A stretch of 64,000 nt of DNA from Ceratopteris richardii (GCA_020310875.1 CM035423.1:123827664-123891663); one strand, 5' to 3'; numbered from the stretch's first letter, positions 1 to 10,334 are shown. Numbers and translations: made by a program. The notes: a model not told the origin generated them from the letters alone.

Positions 1-662
1 TCTTCACACACAGAGATTCCACCGAAATTGCATCTAGAAATCCACTGGAATTTCACCGAAATGCTTCTTTCCGGTAACTTCTACCAATTTCATAATTACA
101 CAGTCACATTTCAGAGTTCACCTTTCAAAAATGTACAACTTCTTACACATTCACAGACACCCGAATTTCATTGTGCTTCTGTGCAGACAAATTGAATTCC
201 CCTATAGACTTAACAGAATAGAAGGTCTCAAAACAAGAACTCTTATCATACTAGAACTTCTTAGTTCGTATTGGATTATATATCACAAAATAACATCAAT
301 GAAAGATGACTTAATATTTTCTGCAGAACCAGTCTTCTCCGGTACTCCCAGATCCCTGTTAGGAGAGTTTCTTCATCTCCAAGGTTGTTGCACTACTTCC
401 TCTCATCACGTCTTCTCTTCGCTTCGGAACTTCTACTCCTCCTTGCAGTTGTCGCGAACCCCTTTCTTGTGACCTCTCCTGCTTATGGTTGTTGCGAACT
501 TCCTTTCTTATGACCTCTCCTGCTTACGACGTGTCCTTTTTAATCTCAACATAGCCGTCTTTTTCTTTTTATTTTTATTTTATTTTTCCAGATTTCACTG
601 CCTTCAACACCTGGCACAGCCTGGTGGGTAATTTTTGTCAAAAATTAGACTCGAATTTAACA
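1..662 (-). repeat. Probable 3' LTR (part) of the minus-strand gypsy element
   Basis: On the minus strand the sequence starting at 662 reads TGTTAAATTCGAG and follows a short purine run, as expected where a polypurine tract meets a 3' LTR, directly after the last coding part of the adjoining gypsy element. The LTR would run off the left edge, so its far end and any target duplication cannot be seen. No convincing gene lies in this stretch. The placement rests on position and the TGTT start only, because no second LTR of this element is in the window. Confidence 0.4.
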
Positions 663-687
663 ATCCCTTGATCATATAAGATCTTGA

Positions 688-1574
688 TCATATAATCAGA
701 TCTCGCGACTGTTTGGAAATCTGCTCTTCTTCCGCTTTAATCTTCCAATTCTGCAAATTATCAACATCTTCCTCTGCACCATGTTGCTTTTCTTGAAAAT
801 CTGCATCAAATATGTCCACCTTTTCCTCTAGTTTCCTTTGCAACAACTGTTCCCGCAATTCTGCAATTATCTGTGTCTGCTCTTCAATCTGCTTCTCTTG
901 CTTTGAAATTATACATACTAAATCTTTTTCATGCCTTGAAATAAAACATGTCTGCACCTGTGCATACTGAAACTTAAGCATACCGAGCCAAAGACTTTGG
1001 AAAACATTCCAAATATCCTGAACATACTTATGGAGTTGCTGCTTCAATAATCCTATATCCAACTTCGTCATTAACATAGCATCTAACTCCACATCTTCAT
1101 CATTTAATATCTGTTTTTCTAATCTTGCAAGATTTGTATTCTCGATTGAAGAACTACCTGTTCCTTCTGCAAACTAGCATTTAACACTGAAAAATCCATC
1201 ATTTCTTTTTGAATCTGCGCTTGCACAGACTTTTGCCATTCTTCAAATTCATGCATAGACTTCTTTGTACTAGACAATTCTATCACAGATTGCATCTTTT
1301 CATTCTGCAATTCTTCCAACATACCTACCTTCTTATCCAATGCGTCCTGAAGTTTTTTAGTCTTCTCCTGCAAAGACTGATAATCATTCACATTAATAAA
1401 TACTTTTTTCTGTTCATGCCGAAACAATCTTTCTTCTTGAAAAACTAAGAAATCTGAAACTTCCTGCAACCTCTTCTTCATTGCTGGCACATCATAATCT
1501 GAAGTATTAACATCCTTCAACAATTTTTCACCTACTGATTGTAATTGCTCCTCCACTCTTCTTTTCCTAGACAA
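688..1574 (-). CDS. Coiled-coil 3' coding region of the gypsy element
   Basis: About 290 codons in two open stretches rich in Glu, Gln, Lys and Leu, with heptad-like spacing typical of long coiled coils (for example EKTKKLQDALDKK and EEQTQIIAELREQL). It follows the post-integrase segment and precedes the presumed polypurine tract. The inverted copy at 13.9-14.5 kb has the same kind of sequence in the same place, so this is a family trait. I do not recognise a named domain. A structural or self-association role is inference from composition. Confidence 0.55.
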
Positions 1575-2062
1575 CTTATAAATAGTTCCGAATGCTTTCG
1601 GATCTCAACACTATCTGGCACCTGCAACAAAATATCTTCCTGTATCCCTGCTTCTCGTATATCAGGTTGAATGATTTGACTAACCCGTTTCATCTCTTGT
1701 GCAATATAACCAGCGCGAAAAAGATCTTCAGACGTCTCTGAAGGTCTATCCATTACCGCTTTCGCTGCTAGTTGTTCCTGCTCTCGACTCATCACTTGAT
1801 GACCACAAAAATTGATCTCCTTTGGCCACACTATCTTCTGATCTTCGACTAGCTGCACGAACTCGAATAATGCGGCTAAACATGCTGATAATCGACTATT
1901 TGTTTGCGTTTTATGCCTATCACCAACAAAGATCTCACTATGTAGGTGATTATACACCCAATGAGCCCAACTTACTTTTTCACCTGCCTCTGCATAGGCC
2001 AAAGGTGCAAAATTCTCCCTAGACATAGAATCATATTTAATGATAAAACATAATCTTTCCAA
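1532..2062 (-). CDS. Conserved post-integrase domain of the gypsy family
   Basis: About 175 codons holding the motif ERLCFIIKYDSMS, then GEKVSWAHWVYNHLHSEIF and NSRLSACLAALFEFVQ. The plus-strand relative at 13.44-13.73 kb has matching ERLCFIVKYNHMS, GEKISWAHWMYDHM and a matching NSRWP..AVFQFLQ stretch. Conservation at protein level between two diverged copies shows that this segment was coding and under constraint while the family was active. It does not match a retroelement domain I can name. It lies after the integrase chromatin-binding end and before the coiled-coil part. Confidence 0.65.
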   Translation of the reverse strand: MERLCFIIKYDSMSRENFAPLAYAEAGEKVSWAHWVYNHLHSEIFVGDRHKTQTNSRLSACLAALFEFVQLVEDQKIVWPKEINFCGHQVMSREQEQLAAKAVMDRPSETSEDLFRAGYIAQEMKRVSQIIQPDIREAGIQEDILLQVPDSVEIRKHSELFISCLGKEEWRSNYNQ

Positions 2063-2186
2063 ATACCATTTTAGCTTCTCCCTTCAAACATAGCTTACGT
2101 TCCTCATCATGTAGTACTGCCTTCTTCCTTCTCTAGGGCCAAAGTCTTTCTTCAAAGCCTCCTCTGAACATTTTGGGATGACAACA

Positions 2187-5100
2187 TCATCGTATATAGG
2201 CAATTGAAATATATCTACAACTAAATTTTACCTGAAGTGATAACTGACCCTTTGTTTTCCGCATGATTTCCAGCTGGCTCTTTGCATCATAATTGCATCT
2301 CCAGTGCTCCCATGGCAACGTAGCAAACTGTAATAATCCAATCCTTCTAAGCCACCTCTCATTCAGAGCAGACTGTGTATCAACTTCCACTTTAAAGTCT
2401 GTGAATGACCCCATAAGCGTTTGCGCAACCTTAGTCGTTGCAGATGGCATTGATATTTCCTCTTCATCCTCTTGTAACAAACTATCACTCTCCTCCGTTG
2501 TGGTTTCTTCCTGCACTACAACTTCCCTCTTTCTCATACACCCTCTCATGACTCCTGATTCAGGCACTAATACAAAAAACGCTAGAAAAAGTATTATCCT
2601 ATAAGCCTTTAAGTAGAACTGAAAATATTCGTTCCACAAGTACAAATGCTTGAACTGCCACTTACTGCAATGATGAACGTACTTACGCACGTAACACTTC
2701 ATGCCACTCAATAATATTGTAGTATGGATTATCATAAAAATCATCCACAATCGATTGCCCCACATATCAATAACCCACTTAACAAATCTTCTACGCGTGC
2801 CAGAAAAATCATGAAACAGAACACTCATTCGTACTTCAAGAATACGAAATTGATATTTAAATTCCTCAATACTACATTTCATAATGCAAAAACTACCATC
2901 CATACAATTCCGACAAATTGTACTTTGCAAGATAATCATTGGTGGAATACTAGTTTTATGTTTATATTCCCCTCGATGCCTCTGCTTCTTATAGATCTGC
3001 TGACTCGTAATACGAAGTATACTTATTTCCATCATCTCATTACTTGCAGACCCGAAATATTCCTTAGTTTGTACACCCTGATTCAGCAACGCTTCATTAT
3101 CCATCATTGGCCCTGAGCTAACCCGTAGCTCACTGTTGAACTGCAACTGTAATCCAAGTCTCCATTGTAATCCTAAAAATTTACTTAACATAGTTTTAGA
3201 CCAACACGAGGTCAAAAAACACTTTACCACAGATAAAAATGTAGAGAAATAAACTCTTTTACTGCGATGATCACAAACATTGCTGAAGTGTTGTGCTGAA
3301 TTATGAACGACTTGCACCACATTAGCAGATAACCAGTCCAAATGTGGTGGCTTCCCTTGAAATAATTTCAGCCTAAATCCATTTATTGGCTTGTCCATCC
3401 ATGTGCCAAACACATCTGCCACTCGAAAAGTGCCTTGTCCCAAATCTTGCACAATCTGATATGGGCCCCTGTATCTCAATGTAAGCTTTCCTGGATGGGG
3501 TCCTAGCTTCGAATTATACACCATCACCCAATCACCTTCTTTAAATAACTTAAACTTCACATTTTGATTTACCCAAGCTTGTCGCCGCCTTTGAATCACT
3601 TTCGTAATGTATGTACTTATCAAGCAATCCTCCTCAATCTGTAAAAGGTATTTACTCCTGTGTTTAACCGATAACTCAGGCGACATCTTCTCTGCCGTAA
3701 TCCGCAAACTAGGAACTACAAACTCCATAGGTACTACTGCCTCGAATTCATATACCAACCAGAAAGGTGTCATACTTGTTGTCACTTTAAATGCTGTTCT
3801 GAATGACCACAAAGCTGAATCAAGAAGTAAATCCCAATTTTTTTGATTTTCATGTACTAACTTTTTAAGAATACGCATTAAAGTTTTATTCGTGCTTTCT
3901 GCCTGCCCATTCGCTTGAGGATGATAGGTTGTAGTCTTTTTATGCAAGATTAAATGAATCCTTGTTAATTCTGAAATCACCTCATTCAGAAAATGAGTAC
4001 CTCTATCACTCACTAACTCAATCGGACACCCAAACCTAGTCATAATATTACGATAAAGAAATTCGGCCACACTTGCTGCCTTATTATCTTTCAATGCCAC
4101 TGCTTCCACCCATTTCGTACAATAATCGGTTGCCACCAATATATATCTATTACCTCGCTCAGTGGTAGGTTTAATAGGCCCCACAAAATCCATGCCCCAT
4201 TTTTGGAAAGGATCCAGTGGTAATACCGGATGATCAGTCATCCGGTCAGAGTTATTAGGTTGGCCTAACCTCTGGCAAATCACATATCCTTTGGCATACT
4301 CATGCACATCTTTTAACACCGTCGGCCACCACAGCCTAGCTTGTAATACTTTCTTTCCTGTAATATCGCCTGACAAATGACCTCCTGCGGAACCGGAATG
4401 TGCTTCCTGTAAAACAGCTGATTGTTCATAGTCTGGTACACACCTCCTGATAACTTGATCCATGCCCTTCTTGTATAATGCTCTTGCTATCACCAAATAC
4501 GGCCTACTTTTAAGAGCAAACTTTCTTCTCTGATCAGGTGTAAAATACTGTGGTAATGCACCCTCCGTTAGGAAAATTAATAACTGCTCATACCACGAAT
4601 CTGCTTCCACCACTTGCGCCGTAAACAGCTCAGCATCCGGAAATACATCAAGTGCACCGGTGGGTGTTTCTCCTGATTCCAGTCGACTAAAATAATCTGC
4701 CATCGCATGCTCTTTCCCCGGAGTATGCACAATCACAAAATCAAATTCCTGTAACAAAAGCATCCACCTAGCTAATCGGCCTGTTAATAAGGGTTTCTTG
4801 ATTAAATAAACCAAAGCCTGATGATCCACATGAAAAACCACTTTATTGCCCAACAAATAATGTCGAAACTTGTTAAGGGCATATACCATCGCCAAAGCTT
4901 CTCTTTCCGTCACCGAATAATTTCTTTCAGCCGTAGCCAATACTCTGCTGGCATAATAGACAGGTCTATACCATCCTTTATCTTTCTGCTGCATCAAAAC
5001 TGCTCCTACGGCCACATCCGATGCATCAACAAATATGTGAAATGGCATTGACCAATCGGGTGGTTGTAAAATGGGTGCTACCAACACCATCTTTTTAAAC

Positions 5101-6701
5101 AACTGAAATGCTTTCTCTTGAGCATCAACCCACATAAACGGAACATCCTTCTTGGTCAAATGCGTTAGTGGTAAGGAAATGTTTGCTAAATATCTTAAGT
5201 ATCGGGAATGCCACTTGATTTGACCCACAAACCGCATTACTTCTTTAACATTGGTCGGTGCTTTAGCTATACTTATGGCTTCAATTTTCTTAATATCAAT
5301 AGCCATCCCTGCTTGTGATATAACATGGCCCAATAAGATACCACTTTTGACTGCAATCACACTTTTAAACGGATTCATTACCATCCTAAACTGCCGACAT
5401 CTTTCAAAACATTCTTTCAGGTGTAGCAAGTGCTTAATCATTTGACCAAATACCAAAAAATCGTTGACAAATACTTGCATAAAGTCCTGTAGATAAGGTT
5501 CAAACACTTTATGCGCCACATAATTGAACGATGGCGGTCCGTTCTTCAAGCCAAAACTCATGACGGTAAACACATAAGCTCCAAATTCTGTAATAAATGC
5601 TGTTTTATGCTGATCCTCCTCAGCCACACTGATCTGATTATAACCGGAAAATCCATCCAAAAAACTATACATTTCATGGTGTGCGACTGCATCCAACACT
5701 GCATCACAAAACGGCATAGGAAACGGGTCTGTAACCATTGCCGCATTTAACTTTCTATAATCAACACAAATTTTGAGCTTCCCATTCGTTTTGGGGACCA
5801 CTATGATAGGAGATAGCCAAGTGACCTGATTCACCGGTTTGATAAATCCAACTGCCAATAATTTATCAATTTCTTCCTTCACCAGTTTAGCAAAGTTAGG
5901 ATTCATTCTATATCTTTGTTGCGCCACATGTACTGCATCAACCTTCAAAGTAATCCTATGCTGATGCAACTGCGGATCTATGCCTTTTACCTGAGTATAA
6001 TCCCAAGCAAATACATCTACATACTCTTTAAGCAGGCAAATAAGATCCTCCTTAAACTTTCCTTCCAATGTTTTACCAATCCGCACCATCTTGGGTTCCG
6101 TTTCGGTTCCTAAATTAACCTCTTGAAGCTCCTCTTCCTTCACCCGCATAGAACCTGCATACTTCTGATCGTACATCCTTTCCGCCCGCGTAATTATCTC
6201 TTCCTCCTGGTGTTCCATCTGCTGCTGCACCGGAATGTCCATACGTTGATCAAATATCTTTTGTAATTGGGCACCTGCCACCTGTTCACCAGGAACTGGC
6301 TCTTCTACTTTTTGCCCACCACTATAATCCTTACTTAATACTCCTTCAACATCGACCTCTAATACCGGCACCACCGTTGGGTTTGCTTGCAAAAACTTTT
6401 CCTCTTCATCATCTTCAATCTCATCCGCCAAATTAATAGCCTGAGCCATAAGTGGTTTTTCCTGCACTGACATATTTTTTCGTCCACGCATAGGAATCCT
6501 CACCTGCTTTTTACCCTTGGTAATCATTACTACATTCAAGCCCCAATCCTGCTTGACTTTGGCGAGCCAAAACCAAGGTCTCCCTAACAACATTTCATAC
6601 AGATACGCAGACTCAAACGTTCGGATGACCACAAAATTGACCATAAATGTCATGCTGAAAATGATAATTTGTTGTTGCTTCAGAATGCCAACTGGCTGCA
6701 C
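2187..6701 (-). CDS. Gypsy pol: RT, RNase H, integrase, plus long extension
   Basis: A very long open frame of about 1500 codons. Approximate residues: protease end and linker 1-250; reverse transcriptase 265-520, with LSPIIVVPK, CVDYRKLN, FLDGFSGYNQI and MSFGLKNGPPSF; RNase H 550-675, with FVDAS, TEREALAMVYAL and HVDHQAL; integrase zinc finger near 768-812 and DDE core near 830-990 (ATDYCTKW, VSDRGTHF, NGQAEST); a chromatin-binding end near 1050-1100 with LRYRGPYQI. Residues about 1110-1504 form an open extension with one hydrophobic stretch (RIILFLAFFVLV) and an acidic Glu-rich stretch, which I cannot assign. The extension is absent from the inverted relative. Confidence 0.88.
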   Translation of the reverse strand: MQPVGILKQQQIIIFSMTFMVNFVVIRTFESAYLYEMLLGRPWFWLAKVKQDWGLNVVMITKGKKQVRIPMRGRKNMSVQEKPLMAQAINLADEIEDDEEEKFLQANPTVVPVLEVDVEGVLSKDYSGGQKVEEPVPGEQVAGAQLQKIFDQRMDIPVQQQMEHQEEEIITRAERMYDQKYAGSMRVKEEELQEVNLGTETEPKMVRIGKTLEGKFKEDLICLLKEYVDVFAWDYTQVKGIDPQLHQHRITLKVDAVHVAQQRYRMNPNFAKLVKEEIDKLLAVGFIKPVNQVTWLSPIIVVPKTNGKLKICVDYRKLNAAMVTDPFPMPFCDAVLDAVAHHEMYSFLDGFSGYNQISVAEEDQHKTAFITEFGAYVFTVMSFGLKNGPPSFNYVAHKVFEPYLQDFMQVFVNDFLVFGQMIKHLLHLKECFERCRQFRMVMNPFKSVIAVKSGILLGHVISQAGMAIDIKKIEAISIAKAPTNVKEVMRFVGQIKWHSRYLRYLANISLPLTHLTKKDVPFMWVDAQEKAFQLFKKMVLVAPILQPPDWSMPFHIFVDASDVAVGAVLMQQKDKGWYRPVYYASRVLATAERNYSVTEREALAMVYALNKFRHYLLGNKVVFHVDHQALVYLIKKPLLTGRLARWMLLLQEFDFVIVHTPGKEHAMADYFSRLESGETPTGALDVFPDAELFTAQVVEADSWYEQLLIFLTEGALPQYFTPDQRRKFALKSRPYLVIARALYKKGMDQVIRRCVPDYEQSAVLQEAHSGSAGGHLSGDITGKKVLQARLWWPTVLKDVHEYAKGYVICQRLGQPNNSDRMTDHPVLPLDPFQKWGMDFVGPIKPTTERGNRYILVATDYCTKWVEAVALKDNKAASVAEFLYRNIMTRFGCPIELVSDRGTHFLNEVISELTRIHLILHKKTTTYHPQANGQAESTNKTLMRILKKLVHENQKNWDLLLDSALWSFRTAFKVTTSMTPFWLVYEFEAVVPMEFVVPSLRITAEKMSPELSVKHRSKYLLQIEEDCLISTYITKVIQRRRQAWVNQNVKFKLFKEGDWVMVYNSKLGPHPGKLTLRYRGPYQIVQDLGQGTFRVADVFGTWMDKPINGFRLKLFQGKPPHLDWLSANVVQVVHNSAQHFSNVCDHRSKRVYFSTFLSVVKCFLTSCWSKTMLSKFLGLQWRLGLQLQFNSELRVSSGPMMDNEALLNQGVQTKEYFGSASNEMMEISILRITSQQIYKKQRHRGEYKHKTSIPPMIILQSTICRNCMDGSFCIMKCSIEEFKYQFRILEVRMSVLFHDFSGTRRRFVKWVIDMWGNRLWMIFMIIHTTILLSGMKCYVRKYVHHCSKWQFKHLYLWNEYFQFYLKAYRIILFLAFFVLVPESGVMRGCMRKREVVVQEETTTEESDSLLQEDEEEISMPSATTKVAQTLMGSFTDFKVEVDTQSALNERWLRRIGLLQFATLPWEHWRCNYDAKSQLEIMRKTKGQLSLQVKFSCRYISIAYIR

Positions 6702-6962
6702 TCATGTTTGATCCGCCATTTTTACCTGAAAAGGTGCTGGAGCCAATTTGCCTCTTCCCATTTCAATAAAAATATGCTCAGGTAATATGCTTACTCCTGA
6801 TCCTCCATCAAGCAACACTTCTGCAAATCGCCGGTGGTTGTACTGCACCTGAATTACTGGTACTACAAAATCCACATCTGCTGGATCAATACTGTTGGCC
6901 GAAATTGAAGGGATCGACCAAACTTCGGGCTCTGCATGATACCCAAGTAGCTTTTTCAACAA
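6702..6962 (-). CDS. Gypsy aspartic protease segment
   Basis: The open stretch contains LLDGGSGVSILPEHIF, a plant Ty3/gypsy protease active-site region of the DGGSG type, followed by KMADQT. The chemistry expected of the family is cleavage of the Gag-Pol polyprotein inside the virus-like particle. It sits directly upstream of the RT-integrase part on the same strand, so it belongs to the same element. Confidence 0.8.
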   Translation of the reverse strand: MLKKLLGYHAEPEVWSIPSISANSIDPADVDFVVPVIQVQYNHRRFAEVLLDGGSGVSILPEHIFIEMGRGKLAPAPFQVKMADQT

Positions 6963-7010
6963 TTTCTCTCAAAACACAGGTACCAAAGATAACAGTTGAT
7001 CCAAGGACAA

Positions 7011-9161
7011 CTATAGCGGTGAGCTAATGATTTCATCAAACCAATCATTTGCCAAGCCTTGCTGACTCGGCACCTTATCATGCTCCTTTATGGGAGGTAT
7101 CACTTTCACACCTTGTTGTTGCCCAGTCTGACCTCCACACCGCACCTGATTAGAAGACTCATCTCGAACCTGCTTTAAAACCTTGTCCCGGATTTGTCTT
7201 TGTTCCTGCCAATCAATAAGGCCTTTATTCCTTGATCTTGTCACTGCCAACACTTCAACCTCTTTACCTTTCCCACATTGTTTGCAATCACACTGCCATT
7301 GGTTAGTCTTCTCAACGTGGAGTCGATCAAATGTACCGGGTGCATCATGAGCTCTATCCGTTTGCTCTGGCCATTCTATCAGCATGGCACTCGCCTTAAG
7401 CTTAGTTCCTTTTTCAGTCTCAACTGAAGCAAGCCATTTTCTAAAAGTAGGGAATACATCATCCTTCGATTTGATAGGATATACCCAGACTTTTCTAGTA
7501 GCATCATCTATGAAAGTGACAAAGTAAAGAGAACCACCTAAGGACCTAGTGGGCATAAGACGACACACATCTGTATGAACAAGATCTAAGGGCTGAATTG
7601 AAGAGTCAATGTGCGTTTTATGCACATTTCTGGTTTGCTTTCCATATTGACAATGCTCACAAAATGAAAAATCAGAGAAAGATAACACAGGTAAGTAGCC
7701 AGAACGAGAAAGATTTTCCATTCCACTACGAGATATATGGCCCAAACGACCATGCCAAATACAAGCCATAGGCTGTTCAGTAACAGCTAACAAGTGTTCT
7801 TTCTGTGATACAAATAAAGGGTAAAGTGAGCCAACTTTCCTTCCTTTTGCAATAACCATATTGCCCTTTGATATACGAAAGGACGGAGCATAGAAGACCA
7901 CCTTGTAACCAAGGTCATCAAGTTGACCAACTGACATCAAACTGCGTGATAACTGAGGTACATGGCGTACATTATGCATAGTAAATTTTGAACCGTCAAT
8001 GAACTGCACAACTACATCTCCAATCCCCACAACATCACACTGGTAAGAGTCACCAAGTCTCACGGTGCCAAGAGACTTTGCTGCATAATTAGAGAACCAT
8101 TCTCTATGTGGTGTCACATGGAAAGAAGCACCAGAATCTAGCAGCCAGGTGTGGGAAAGAGAATCAGCCATAAGTGCCTCAGATGGCACAGTACTATCAA
8201 GTGTCAACACATCAGCATCATCAAAAATAGCATTAATTTCTTCAATCTTCACAGTCGAAGTAGATGGTGCAGGTAACTGTTTAACATGCCCATCAACATT
8301 CTGTCCTTTACCTTTAGCATTCTTTAATGCATAACAGTCTTTCTTCATGTGTCCTTTCTTATGACAATAATGGCATTCAATATCCCTCTTCCTTGATTTA
8401 CTTCTGCTCTTTTTCCGTTGACCATTCTTTTCCTTGTTCTTGCTCCTGCCACGTTGTTGATTCTTTCCTTGGTAAGAATCACGAACATTATATGCATCTC
8501 CACTCTGAGTGCCAACCATAGATTTTCTACAAATCTCCTCACTCAAGAGTGCTCCACATATGTCATCATAGACGAGTTTACCACCTGGTGCACTATTGCC
8601 AATAGCTGTGCAAAATGTATCCCATGATGATGGCAGGGTGCATAACAGCAATACTGCTTTCATTTCATTGTCCATATCCATTTTCTGAGCCTGTAACTGG
8701 GAGAATATGGCATCAAACTCATTTAGATGAGCAACAGCACTATCTGTGTCCTTCATACGAAGGTCGTATAATTTTTTCATCAGATATACTTTATTTGATG
8801 TCGTCTCTTTTTCATATGTATTGCATAACTTCTTCCAAAGCTCCTCTGCACTTTCACAGTCTAATACTGTAAAGTAAACATTATCTGCCAGGTGCAAGCG
8901 AATGGTAGACCTGGCCATTTCATCTAACTCATCCCAATCATCTTCATCCATGTCAGCAGGCTTCTTTGAAATCCCATTTACTGGCTTCCATTGCCTTCTT
9001 TGAATCAGCACATCTTTAATCTGATTCTTCCATAGAGCAAAGTTTGTGCCATCAAATTTTTGGATCTCAAAATGGTCTTTGCCCTTCAAGTTATAGCTCC
9101 TCCTCGGAGCGCTAGCACTAGACCCTGATCCACCGGATGTGCCTGAGACCTCTGATGCCAT
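7011..9161 (-). CDS. Copia gag-protease-integrase start joined to gypsy sequence
   Basis: The first ~590 codons are Copia: gag (YNLKGKDHFEIQKFDGTNF, then KLYDLRMKDTDSAVAHLNEF), a CCHC knuckle (CHYCHKKGHMKKDC), a protease start (TWLLDSGASFHVTPH), the pre-integrase zinc part (IWHGRLGHISRSGMENLS) and the start of the integrase core (HTDVCRLMPTRSLGGSLYFV). After about 7390 the protein changes to an unrelated Cys- and Gln-containing stretch with AVTRSRNKGLIDWQEQ, which looks like the gag-to-protease linker of the adjoining gypsy element. The frame stays open across the join, and no LTR lies at it. This is a chimera of two superfamilies; whether it was ever expressed is unknown. Confidence 0.8.
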   Translation of the reverse strand: MASEVSGTSGGSGSSASAPRRSYNLKGKDHFEIQKFDGTNFALWKNQIKDVLIQRRQWKPVNGISKKPADMDEDDWDELDEMARSTIRLHLADNVYFTVLDCESAEELWKKLCNTYEKETTSNKVYLMKKLYDLRMKDTDSAVAHLNEFDAIFSQLQAQKMDMDNEMKAVLLLCTLPSSWDTFCTAIGNSAPGGKLVYDDICGALLSEEICRKSMVGTQSGDAYNVRDSYQGKNQQRGRSKNKEKNGQRKKSRSKSRKRDIECHYCHKKGHMKKDCYALKNAKGKGQNVDGHVKQLPAPSTSTVKIEEINAIFDDADVLTLDSTVPSEALMADSLSHTWLLDSGASFHVTPHREWFSNYAAKSLGTVRLGDSYQCDVVGIGDVVVQFIDGSKFTMHNVRHVPQLSRSLMSVGQLDDLGYKVVFYAPSFRISKGNMVIAKGRKVGSLYPLFVSQKEHLLAVTEQPMACIWHGRLGHISRSGMENLSRSGYLPVLSFSDFSFCEHCQYGKQTRNVHKTHIDSSIQPLDLVHTDVCRLMPTRSLGGSLYFVTFIDDATRKVWVYPIKSKDDVFPTFRKWLASVETEKGTKLKASAMLIEWPEQTDRAHDAPGTFDRLHVEKTNQWQCDCKQCGKGKEVEVLAVTRSRNKGLIDWQEQRQIRDKVLKQVRDESSNQVRCGGQTGQQQGVKVIPPIKEHDKVPSQQGLANDWFDEIISSPL

Positions 9162-10321
9162 GATCGTAGAGAACTGAATAGAATGATAATGGAGCTAGAA
9201 GAGTCCAAACACCAACAAATAAGTGTATCAAGGAGTAAATCGACCACTATATAATTGACTAAACCAGAAATCTGGAAAAATTTTGCCAGAGTATCCTCTG
9301 CAAAATTAGCATATAACCAGTGTCAAAGTATCATAAAACTGCAAGTACTGACATGTCTACCTGCATAGTGAATCACTGACTCCACTGCATATAATCAGTT
9401 ACCCAATAGAAGCCAACTAGGCTTATCGAGCACCTATGAACAACTATCATACATCTCCTATGGCGAGGCTGGGTAAGTCTTCCACCTGCATCACCGAAGA
9501 GACCCCGACATCTGGGTGTCTCCCAGTTAAGAAAACCTCACCACGACCCTCTTTATCAAACGTAAAAGGCTTTATGCAAAGAACGTAACCGCTATATCAA
9601 TGCCCACATGGACGTACATAAGCGGTATCCACAAAAGTGTACATGGTGTGTATGTGCTCAATATATGCAGTAAAATGACACTAAAAGGCTGAATACACAG
9701 CCCAAAAACTAGCGAATAACACCTGCAAGTGTCTGTCAACTCTGATGTTTTAGGCTTTAAAAACCTGCATAAATTTGCAGCAACTGCTCCCACCAAAACT
9801 GAAAACCCCTCAAGAAACCTGTAGTTTTACGAGTGTGGCTGAAAATACAGCCCCAAAGGTTGATATTTATTGTCTAAGAAGTACAAGGAACACTCTTCTT
9901 GATGTTCTTGGACCTGTGTGAAGAGAACTACGTGCGAAAGTACTCCGAAATGGCTCCAAAAACACCCCAAAATTGCTTCAGAAATAGGCTTTAAAAGCAA
10001 AAATGAAGCTTTGAGGGACCAAAACTTGTTCAAGGTAATGTCAACCTTAGTCTTTTCCCTTCTTCAAACACCACAAGAGTGTAGCTTAGTGGCAAGAGAT
10101 TGCCACAGTTAAGCGAGCTCTGGGGGGAACAGTACTGGGATGGGTGACCTCCCGGGAAGTATCGGGAACCTCTATATTCCTTGATCGTTGAGGTCCTCCC
10201 TCGCGCGCAGCCAACGGCGCCAACGGTGACTTCGGTGACTCGGATGACAAGGTATGCCAAGGTCTATGCCTTGGTCGCCGCCTTAGTCGCCGCCTTAGAG
10301 AAAGCCTGGGGGGGGTACCTA
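9162..10321 (-). other. Leader between Copia primer site and gag
   Basis: This 1.16-kb stretch lies between the Copia primer-binding site and the gag start on the minus strand. It has no convincing reading frame on either strand. It is long for a Copia leader, and its distal part (10.08-10.17 kb) is 5S-rRNA-like on the opposite strand and unusually GC-rich, which suggests that something was inserted into the leader. Confidence 0.6.
10081..10172 (+). repeat. 5S-rRNA-like segment with Pol III box sequences
   Basis: CAGTTAAGCGAGCTC, then CAGTACTGGGATGGGTGA and CCTCCCGGGAAGT, match the 3' half of plant 5S rRNA, including the places of box A, the intermediate element and box C. The 5' half of 5S is not there. 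In its place GTAGCTTAGTGGCAAGAG resembles the A-box region of a tRNA. A tRNA-like head on a 5S body points to a SINE-like or otherwise chimeric Pol III unit rather than a working 5S gene. No tail or target duplication is evident. Confidence 0.7.
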
Positions 10322-10333
10322 CCTCTGATACCA
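10322..10333 (-). promoter_or_regulatory. Copia primer-binding site (initiator tRNA-Met type)
   Basis: On the minus strand TGGTATCAGAGG follows one base after the LTR end ...ACTTCA. It matches the usual plant Copia primer site, complementary to the 3' end of initiator tRNA-Met, at 11 of 12 positions of TGGTATCAGAGC. Confidence 0.85.
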
Positions 10334-10334
10334 G

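Larger units (their letters stand above)
663..7390 (-). mobile_element. Ty3/gypsy LTR retrotransposon, minus strand
   Basis: In minus-strand order this element shows a gag-end/linker region, aspartic protease, reverse transcriptase, RNase H, HHCC and DDE integrase, a long open extension, a conserved post-integrase segment and a coiled-coil region. The order PR-RT-RH-INT is that of Ty3/gypsy. Much of it is still open for long distances, so it is a fairly young fossil with only a few breaks. Its 5' end is not an LTR: at about 7390 it passes directly into Copia sequence. A second, more decayed copy of the same family lies in opposite orientation at 11.0-14.5 kb. Confidence 0.9.

Noticed and set aside
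10081-10172. A functional 5S rRNA gene
   Set aside because: Only the 3' half resembles 5S; the first ~40 bases do not match, and no T-run terminator follows at the right place.
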